Shown: positions 1 through 4,966 of the stretch, in pieces
Layout: each line of letters opens with the position of its first letter
Numbering within the stretch: position 1 is the stretch's first letter
The notes under the pieces: model-generated
What the model was told of the DNA's origin: nothing
Seen by the model: only the letters and a program-made list of their open reading frames with translations
Database searches by the model: none
Assembly: GCA_947625365.1 (NCBI GenBank)
Contig: CANQNZ010000045.1
Coordinates: 1 to 9,283, forward strand
Direction: 5' to 3'
Source of the DNA: an uncultured Bacilli bacterium
GTDB taxonomy: Bacteria > Bacillota_I > Bacilli_A > RF39 > UBA660
Length of the DNA: 9,283 bases
Made by a program: the position numbers and the translations under genes

Positions 1-40
1 AACTCTTAATTCCTTATAAACAAAGGGATTGAGAGTTTTT
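1..40 (+). terminator. Intrinsic terminator of an upstream plus-strand gene
   Basis: Positions 1-15 pair with 23-37 to form a 15-bp stem with a 7-nt loop (16-22), followed by a T run (36-40). Two of the 15 pairs are G-U wobbles in a plus-strand transcript; in a minus-strand transcript they would be C-A mismatches. This polarity says the structure serves a plus-strand gene lying left of the window. It is therefore not the end of the minus-strand YitT gene, which has its own hairpin at 75-100. Confidence 0.6.
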
Positions 41-74
41 GCTTTCTAAAAACTGTCAAAGTCAGGATTATAGC

Positions 75-100
75 AAAAAAATACCATTTATTAAATGGTA
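75..100 (-). terminator. Intrinsic terminator of the YitT-family gene
   Basis: TACCATTTA at 82-90 is complementary to TAAATGGTA at 92-100, giving an AT-rich stem with a very short loop. On the minus strand it is followed by seven T (plus-strand A run 75-81). It begins about 15 nt after the stop codon of the minus-strand gene ending at 116, the expected place for its terminator. Confidence 0.6.
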
Positions 101-115
101 AATTTAGCCTCTCTT

Positions 116-1015
116 TTAAATAAAAGTTAATGGGTCTCTTTTTACTCCCCCTGATACCTCATAACAATCATTTATTACAAAGAATGCTTCAGGGTCAATT
201 TCTAAAACTGCTTCTTTAAAAAGATAATAATCTTTCGTAGCTACAACACACATTAACATCTTATTTTTTTTATGAGTAAATCCTCCTGTTGTTTCAATCA
301 CTGTAACTCCTGTATTTAACTTTTCAATTATTAATTCACGTACTTTAGATAACTCTTTAGTATGAATAAAAAATTGTTTACTTTGAGAAATACCCAAAAG
401 AATTTTATCAACTACAGTACTTTCAATATACACAATAATGATTGCATAAACAACATTATTTATTCCAAATATTGCTCCCCCAAATAAAATAATAATCAAA
501 TTACTAATGAATATTGCTTTACCCATAGGAATTTTAGCATACTTATTAATTATTTGCACAATCGTATCATTTCCCCCAGTAGAATAACCTACTTTATAAA
601 TAATTCCACTAGCAAAACCCATTATTAAACTAGCTACTAAAACTTCAATAATAATATTATCTAAAACATAATGAGAAGTAAGATAAGTAGCTAAAGGCGA
701 AGTAATACTAACCATTATTGGATATAAAATAGCGCCTAAAGAGCTTTTAAGACTCTCCTTTGTTCCTAGTGTAAAAAAGCTAATTGCTAAAATTATAAAA
801 GTAAAAAGATAAATAAAGAAAGACGCATCTAGGCCTAATAATCTTTGACAAATAATAGAAAGACCAGTTACACCACCGGTAACTAAATTATTTGTTTTTA
901 AATACATATTATAAGCTAGTCCTAATAAAAAAGTACCAATAATTAAAACCATAATTCTCGGTATACGATTTTTGGCTTTTACAGCTTCAATTATTTTTCC
1001 CGCGTTAAAAAACAT
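116..1015 (-). CDS. YitT family membrane protein (YitT_membrane + DUF2179)
   Basis: Integral membrane protein of the YitT family, widespread in Bacillota in several paralogues; the biochemical role is not established. The N-terminal two thirds is hydrophobic, with about five to six membrane segments and the family's repeated glycine-rich signatures (LVTGGVTGLSII near residue 50 and GYSTGGND near 150, counted from the longest start). The C-terminal ~80 residues form the soluble DUF2179 domain and end with FFVINDCYEVSGG. Length of about 300 aa is normal. An in-frame ATG at 1027 would add four residues. I prefer ATG 1015, because GGTGA (minus strand of 1021-1025) lies 5 nt upstream as a ribosome binding site, and because the -10 box at 1033-1038 would make a 1027 start leaderless. 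The gene is divergent from gerQ and single, with a terminator at 75-100. Confidence 0.9.
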   Translation of the reverse strand: MFFNAGKIIEAVKAKNRIPRIMVLIIGTFLLGLAYNMYLKTNNLVTGGVTGLSIICQRLLGLDASFFIYLFTFIILAISFFTLGTKESLKSSLGAILYPIMVSITSPLATYLTSHYVLDNIIIEVLVASLIMGFASGIIYKVGYSTGGNDTIVQIINKYAKIPMGKAIFISNLIIILFGGAIFGINNVVYAIIIVYIESTVVDKILLGISQSKQFFIHTKELSKVRELIIEKLNTGVTVIETTGGFTHKKNKMLMCVVATKDYYLFKEAVLEIDPEAFFVINDCYEVSGGVKRDPLTFI

Positions 1016-1032
1016 TATTATCACCATAAATA

Positions 1033-1061
1033 ATTATACTATAATATTTTCATTTTGCATA
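1033..1061 (-). promoter_or_regulatory. Putative sigma-A promoter of the YitT-family gene
   Basis: The minus strand carries a perfect TATAAT at 1033-1038, with a poor -35 candidate (TATGCA, 1056-1061) at 17-nt spacing. Transcription would begin near 1026, just ahead of the GGTGA site at 1021-1025. This supports the start at 1015. The -35 match is weak, so only the -10 box is well supported. Confidence 0.4.
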
Positions 1062-1066
1062 TAAAT
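1037..1066 (+). promoter_or_regulatory. Possible sporulation-type (sigma-E-like) promoter of gerQ
   Basis: CATATAAAT at 1058-1066 resembles the sigma-E -10 consensus known from Bacillus subtilis (CATACAnT). A partial match to its -35 element (TACTATA, 1037-1043) lies 14 nt upstream. A sigma-A-like TATAAT also occurs at 1040-1045 on this strand, with no good -35. gerQ is a mother-cell coat gene in Bacillus, so a mother-cell sigma factor would fit, but in DNA this AT-rich such matches arise easily by chance. Confidence 0.3.
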
Positions 1067-1087
1067 TAAACGAGGTGATAATTAAAA

Positions 1088-1474
1088 ATGAACGGTAATT
1101 TTTATCAAAATCCGACATTTCCTACAGCAACTAATCCCAATATAACAACTAACCCTAATCCCATTGCCAATAACTATCAAGCAAATATAGAAAGCGTGAG
1201 TCAAAATAGTTTACCAATGGAACAAAGTTATATTGAAAACATCTTAAGATTAAACAAAGGTAAAAGAGTAAGAGCATTTTTCTCTTTTCCAGACTCTAAT
1301 GAATGGAAAGATAAAATCTTTACAGGAATAGTAGAAGAAGCTGGCAGGGACCATTTAATCTTAAGTGACCCCGCTACAGGTAATTGGTATTTACTACTTA
1401 TGATTTATTTAAACTATGTAGAATTTGATGAACGTATTAATTACTCTCATTCTTATTCTGAAAAAACGTTTTAG
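1088..1474 (+). CDS. gerQ: Spore coat protein GerQ
   Basis: GerQ (YwdL) is an inner spore-coat protein made in the mother cell. In Bacillus subtilis it is needed for the cortex-lytic enzyme CwlJ to localise and function during germination, and it is cross-linked by transglutaminase. The sequence shows the family layout: a low-complexity N-terminus (residues 1-40) rich in Asn, Pro and Thr, then a compact conserved domain from about residue 43 to the end. Recognisable family stretches are LPMEQSYIENILRLNKGK, FTGIVEEAGRDHLILSDP and YLLLMIYLNYVEFDE. At 128 aa it is shorter than the Bacillus protein, the difference lying in the N-terminal tail. A strong GAGGTGAT site (1072-1079) sits 8 nt before the ATG. 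It is a monocistronic gene, divergent from the YitT-family gene and convergent with the glycosyltransferase. Its presence implies endospore formation. No cwlJ lies in this window. Confidence 0.93.
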   Translation: MNGNFYQNPTFPTATNPNITTNPNPIANNYQANIESVSQNSLPMEQSYIENILRLNKGKRVRAFFSFPDSNEWKDKIFTGIVEEAGRDHLILSDPATGNWYLLLMIYLNYVEFDERINYSHSYSEKTF

Positions 1475-1481
1475 AAAAGCC

Positions 1482-1559
1482 AAAAAGGAAATTACTTTTT
1501 ATATTTAAGTAAATCTGGATTTATTTTCTTCCATTTACTTACAAAGTAATTTCCTTTTT
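1482..1559. terminator. Nested inverted repeat: shared terminator of convergent genes
   Basis: A perfect 17-bp inverted repeat (1482-1498 with 1543-1559) encloses a second, 9-bp one (1506-1514 with 1533-1541), so the 44-nt interval is itself mostly folded. Each end of the outer stem reads out as TTTTT, toward the plus strand at 1555-1559 and toward the minus strand at 1486-1482 followed by GGCTTTTC. It begins 7 nt after the gerQ stop and contains the stop codon and last ~22 codons of the minus-strand glycosyltransferase, so it could end transcription from both sides. The T tracts lie within the stem and not beyond it, so efficiency is uncertain. Confidence 0.55.
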
Positions 1560-3474
1560 CTAATATTAATTTATCATGAGCACTACTACCTGCCCCTGTA
1601 GTTTGATGAGGTAGATGGCCTACCCCCAAATGAGCAGAGTAATAAATCTCTTTTCCACTATTACGTACTTTTAAAGCTAGGTCGGTATCTTCATAACAAG
1701 TTGGGTCATATGCTTCATCAAAGCCTTCTATTTCATTAAATAACTTCTTAGAAATTAAAAATCCACAAGTAGCTAAATAACCGATATCACATCTTGCTTG
1801 TATTAACGGTGGCATATAACGATAATCATAATTATCGACAAACCGATAAGAATGGCCATAATCATTAAACCAACCTGCTCCCCAAGCAATAGCTCCAACA
1901 TTATGAGCTGTTAAATAAATATCTATATAATTATCTAACCAATATTTATGTAATACCCACTCATCACTATCTAAGAAAACAATATAATCTTTTGAAGCAT
2001 TTTTAACTCCTAAATTACGCCCAGAAGAACAGCCATTTTTTGTATTAGCTACTATTTTTACACTAGCTTCTTTTTTATAAGTCTTTAAAAGTTTTTCATA
2101 AGAACCATCACTACTTTGATTATCAACGACAATAATTTCGTAATTATATCTTTCCTTATTTTTTAGTAAAGTATCCACACATCTAAAAATTACATTGGCA
2201 TTATTGTGATTTAAAACAACTACAGAAATATTATCATAGAATTTAGCTGGACACTTTTTCATACCCTTAAAAGATAAATTTTCTAAAATAGTAAGACATC
2301 TAGTATACCAATTGTTTTGTTTAATAAAATCATCAGCTAATTCTATATCAACTTTTTTCTTATTATTTAATATTTTTTGCCACTGCTCATAGCTACTACC
2401 CGTATAAAGATTAGGATAGCCAATAATATCTGGTAAAGGCGTTGCTATTATTTTTTTATGCATAGCTATATATTCAAATAATTTTAAAGGAGAAACATAC
2501 TTACCTATATTATCTGTTTTAAAAGGAAGAATAGCATAATCAACATAAGCTAAATAACTAGGCAAATCAGTTTGCTGTTTTAAACCTAAAAAGCAAATAT
2601 TTTCAGGCATATCACTTTTATCAACAGAACTAGCATCGCCTATTAAATTAATTCTAATATCTGGATTTTTTAAAGCTAAATTAGTAAGTAATTCCCAGTC
2701 AAACCAATCTCCCCATAAAGAGCCATAGTATAATAATGTTTTACTTCCTATATTTAAATCCTTAGGCATTTCATAGTTTTTATGGGGATTAAATAGCTCA
2801 TCATCAACAGCATTAGGAATATATATTACCTTCTTTTTAAGCTCAAAACGATTTAAATAAACTTTTAATTGCTCTACTAAAGGAATAGCCGTTCCTGTTA
2901 ATAAATCCGCATTTTCTAATATTAACTTCAACGTATCTGCATCAAATACTTGATTACCTAAATGGCTTTCCCAATTATCTATATTTTCATAAACAATTTT
3001 AACTTCTTTATTTTTTAACATTAGTACGTAATCTTTAAACTCTTTATATGGCGCTTCAAAAATAGCTATATCATTTTTACTAGCATACTTTTCTAAATCT
3101 TGAACAGCCACATTTTGAATTGATTTATGCATTACGCACGTAATTTCTAATTTAAATTTTTTTACTTCACTAGAGTCAAAAGCAAATACATAAAATACTT
3201 TATACCCTAACTTATTATAAATTCTTGCTAACCATGCACTTCGTTGCCCTCCCCCAATATCATAAAAAGGTACAGTACCAAAAATGAAAACATTACCTTT
3301 AGTCTTAGGAACAACATAATCCTTTTCTTCTTCCTTTAAAGGTTCATAGTCAAATTCAATAGGTCTACTTTTTAACTTCATAGCTCGATACTTAACATTA
3401 TTATATAACCAGTTAATTGTTTTCCCTGTTCCATGTAATTTTTGATAATCTCTTATTTTTTGTAATTTGCTCAT
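1492..3474 (-). CDS. Two-domain glycosyltransferase (GT4-like + GT2)
   Basis: Cytoplasmic or membrane-associated protein likely to add two sugars to a cell-surface glycan. The N-terminal half (about residues 60-400) has GT-B, GT4-like features: a glycine-rich loop (FYDIGGGQRSAWLA, 70-83), IPNAVDDELF (219-228), YYGSLWG (249-255), and the nucleotide-sugar segment SPLKLFEYIAMHKKIIAT (328-345). The C-terminal half (about 415-650) is a GT-A family 2 domain: SVVVLNHNN (417-425), VVDNQSSDGS (449-458), GRNLG (485-489), the metal-binding DxD-type FLDSDEW (500-506), and YEDTDLALKVR (594-604) holding the ED motif. No membrane span is evident. A perfect AGGAGG (3482-3487) lies 7 nt from the ATG. It has its own promoter and is separated from the surface-polymer genes by the ATPase. 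Acceptor and sugars cannot be read from sequence. It converges on gerQ and shares a terminator-like structure with it. Confidence 0.85.
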   Translation of the reverse strand: MSKLQKIRDYQKLHGTGKTINWLYNNVKYRAMKLKSRPIEFDYEPLKEEEKDYVVPKTKGNVFIFGTVPFYDIGGGQRSAWLARIYNKLGYKVFYVFAFDSSEVKKFKLEITCVMHKSIQNVAVQDLEKYASKNDIAIFEAPYKEFKDYVLMLKNKEVKIVYENIDNWESHLGNQVFDADTLKLILENADLLTGTAIPLVEQLKVYLNRFELKKKVIYIPNAVDDELFNPHKNYEMPKDLNIGSKTLLYYGSLWGDWFDWELLTNLALKNPDIRINLIGDASSVDKSDMPENICFLGLKQQTDLPSYLAYVDYAILPFKTDNIGKYVSPLKLFEYIAMHKKIIATPLPDIIGYPNLYTGSSYEQWQKILNNKKKVDIELADDFIKQNNWYTRCLTILENLSFKGMKKCPAKFYDNISVVVLNHNNANVIFRCVDTLLKNKERYNYEIIVVDNQSSDGSYEKLLKTYKKEASVKIVANTKNGCSSGRNLGVKNASKDYIVFLDSDEWVLHKYWLDNYIDIYLTAHNVGAIAWGAGWFNDYGHSYRFVDNYDYRYMPPLIQARCDIGYLATCGFLISKKLFNEIEGFDEAYDPTCYEDTDLALKVRNSGKEIYYSAHLGVGHLPHQTTGAGSSAHDKLILEKGNYFVSKWKKINPDLLKYKK

Positions 3475-3503
3475 ATATTGACCTCCTTGTTTAAGGTATA
3501 AAT

Positions 3504-3531
3504 ATTATATCATGAAATTAAAATTCGACAA
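3504..3531 (-). promoter_or_regulatory. Sigma-A promoter of the two-domain glycosyltransferase
   Basis: On the minus strand, TTGTCG (3526-3531) is followed after 16 nt by TATAAT (3504-3509), which is directly preceded by TGA, so it is an extended -10 promoter. The start point would be near 3497, giving a leader of roughly 23 nt that includes the AGGAGG site. This is the best promoter in the window, and it makes the glycosyltransferase independent of the ATPase upstream. Confidence 0.65.
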
Positions 3532-3536
3532 AAATT

Positions 3537-3564
3537 AAATGACAAGGTTTAGACTTTGTTATTT
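3537..3564 (-). terminator. Hairpin after the ATPase gene, possible terminator
   Basis: Positions 3537-3548 pair with 3553-3564 around a 4-nt loop, with a T-rich stretch on each side. It lies 15 nt after the ATPase stop codon, where a terminator is expected. Two of its 12 pairs are G-U wobbles on the plus strand but A-C mismatches on the minus strand. It should therefore fold better in an antisense transcript, and its use by the ATPase is uncertain. Confidence 0.35.
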
Positions 3565-3579
3565 TTAAAGTATATAATT

Positions 3580-4842
3580 TTAATTTTTTAAAGTTGTAAT
3601 TGGTACTACATAAATACCATCTTCTCTTAAATAAGCGTACGTACCGGCCGTAATAATCATTAAAAAAGAAGGATTATTAATGCTTTCAACATCTACTACT
3701 TTAGTTATCTTTTTTAAATTAGTCGCAGCTTCTTCAATGGCTTCTTCCGAGCCTATTTTTATTTCAACTGCACCCCAGCGTCCATCTTTTAAATGAATTA
3801 TGGCGTCACATTCTAAATTTGATTTATCACGATAAAATAAAACGTCTCCATCTAAACTGTCCGCATATATTTTTAAATCTCTTAAGCAAAGCGATTCAAA
3901 AATAAAACCGAAGGTGAGGAAATCCTTTAATAAGTCTTTATCAGTTGCATGTAACGCTGCAACAGCTAATGATGGGTCAATGAAATTTCTTTTTGCACTA
4001 GTTCTAATTTCTGTTTTACTTCTAAGCTTAGGACACCAAGCCACAACATTATCAATAACATATAATTTAGTCAAAGCACTTACATAATCTGATATAGTTT
4101 TAATAGATATCTCCGAGTCATTATATAAAGTATCTTTTTTTATAGTCTCCAGATTAGCAGAAGTACAAATATTTCTTGCTAAACTCCTTAATATACTTTG
4201 CATCCTAATAGGATTACGTTCTTTTTCATCCACAGCATTAATATCGTTATGAACTACAGCCTCTAAATAATCTCGAGCAATAATAATTGCCTTTTCTTTC
4301 GGTATTTTTAAAACTTCTGGCCAGCCGCCACGAGCACAAAGAAACGCAATATCTTCTAACTGCTTGTCAGAAATTCCCTTAATATTTTTTTTGCCATTAA
4401 ATATATCTTTTAATGAAACCTCTCCTGTTGAGTCTTGTGACTCATATAAACTCATAGGTCGCATCAGCAAACGGACAATTCGTCCTGTCCCTGTGTGATT
4501 TACTTTTTTATCAATTGGATTAACTGACCCTGTTAAAATATATTGATTTTTCAATCCCGTATTATCAACATCGTAACGAATAGCATCCCATAGTAAAGGG
4601 GCATCCTGCCATTCATCTATTAGACGCGGTTTTTCCCCTTCTAGTAAAAAATCAGGTCTATTTTTAGCAATTTCCAAATTGTTTTGACGAGTCTTAGGAT
4701 TTTGTAACTCTAAAACACTTTTAGCATATTGTTTAGCAGTTGTAGATTTCCCACACCATTTAGGACCTACTATTAAAACTGCACCATATATTTTCATACG
4801 TTCCTTTAAAATATCATCAATTATTCTAGGTAGATATTGCAT
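3580..4842 (-). CDS. ATP-binding protein, AAA_14 / DUF4143 family
   Basis: P-loop ATPase of a family found in many, often multi-copy, versions in bacteria and archaea; its cellular role is unknown. Numbered from the longest start: Walker A GPKWCGKST (29-37), Walker B-like LIDEWQ (77-82), and a sensor-type ILTGSVNP (106-113). A probable helix-turn-helix region follows around 230-265. The C-terminal DUF4143 region carries FYRDK, then D349, then the ExK pair E363/K365 in AVEIKIG. This is the PD-(D/E)xK nuclease-fold signature, with key residues apparently kept. In-frame TTG (4851) and GTG (4848) starts exist. ATG 4842 gives MQYLPRIIDDIL, the usual family N-terminus. No strong Shine-Dalgarno is visible, only GGTG and GAGAG. 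Base composition is less AT-rich than the flanks (27 of 60 bases are G or C in 4441-4500). Three 23-bp repeats lie upstream. Probably acquired separately from the glycan genes (inference). Confidence 0.9.
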   Translation of the reverse strand: MQYLPRIIDDILKERMKIYGAVLIVGPKWCGKSTTAKQYAKSVLELQNPKTRQNNLEIAKNRPDFLLEGEKPRLIDEWQDAPLLWDAIRYDVDNTGLKNQYILTGSVNPIDKKVNHTGTGRIVRLLMRPMSLYESQDSTGEVSLKDIFNGKKNIKGISDKQLEDIAFLCARGGWPEVLKIPKEKAIIIARDYLEAVVHNDINAVDEKERNPIRMQSILRSLARNICTSANLETIKKDTLYNDSEISIKTISDYVSALTKLYVIDNVVAWCPKLRSKTEIRTSAKRNFIDPSLAVAALHATDKDLLKDFLTFGFIFESLCLRDLKIYADSLDGDVLFYRDKSNLECDAIIHLKDGRWGAVEIKIGSEEAIEEAATNLKKITKVVDVESINNPSFLMIITAGTYAYLREDGIYVVPITTLKN

Positions 4843-4864
4843 AAACACCAACTCTCTTTTTCTA

Positions 4865-4893
4865 ATAATATCACACTTTATTAAAAAAATCTA
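4865..4893 (-). promoter_or_regulatory. Putative extended -10 promoter of the ATPase gene
   Basis: On the minus strand TGA directly precedes TATTAT (4865-4873), an extended -10 element. A weak -35 candidate (TAGATT, 4888-4893) lies at 17-nt spacing. Transcription would start near 4858, giving a short leader before the ATG at 4842. The tandem repeats begin only five bases further upstream, at 4898, so they occupy the position typical of activator or wrap-around operator sites. Confidence 0.45.
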
Positions 4894-4897
4894 TATA

Positions 4898-4960
4898 ACT
4901 TCCGAGTTTGGCACATTTTTACTTCCGGGTTTGGCTTGCTTTTACTTCCGAGTTTGGCAC
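4898..4960. repeat. Three 23-bp tandem repeats upstream of the DUF4143 ATPase
   Basis: Copies start at 4898, 4921 and 4944, an exact 23-nt period. The first and third share the 17-base core ACTTCCGAGTTTGGCAC identically; the middle copy reads ACTTCCGGGTTTGGCTT, with three changes. The remaining 6 nt between cores are T-rich. The centre of the core, CCGAGTTTGG, is an imperfect dyad (CC...GG with transition-type differences), as in a protein-binding site. The array fills most of the gap between the fusion gene (stop codon at 4967-4969) and the ATPase promoter. I see no further copy in the window. The role is unknown: operator array, target of the ATPase's nuclease-like domain, or insertion scar are all possible. 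Confidence 0.9.
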
Positions 4961-4966
4961 TATCAA

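Noticed and set aside
54..59. Perfect TTGACA -35 hexamer on the minus strand
   Set aside because: No -10 hexamer lies 15-18 nt downstream and the neighbourhood is occupied by a terminator stem, so it is probably chance.
1013..1027. ATG 1027 as start of the YitT-family protein
   Set aside because: It has no ribosome binding site and would be leaderless from the TATAAT at 1033-1038. ATG 1015 has GGTGA at good spacing.
3580..4842. Transposase or mobile-element enzyme
   Set aside because: There is a P-loop and a PD-(D/E)xK fold but no DDE or HUH motifs, and no terminal inverted repeats or target duplications were seen around it.
4843..4851. TTG 4851 or GTG 4848 as ATPase start
   Set aside because: Both add only two or three residues not typical of the family, whose N-terminus begins near MxYLPRIID. 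ATG 4842 is the better choice, though not certain.
4898..4960. CRISPR-like array
   Set aside because: Cores are 17 nt with only 6-nt T-rich gaps, there are just three copies, and no variable ~30-nt spacers or cas genes. It is a tandem repeat.
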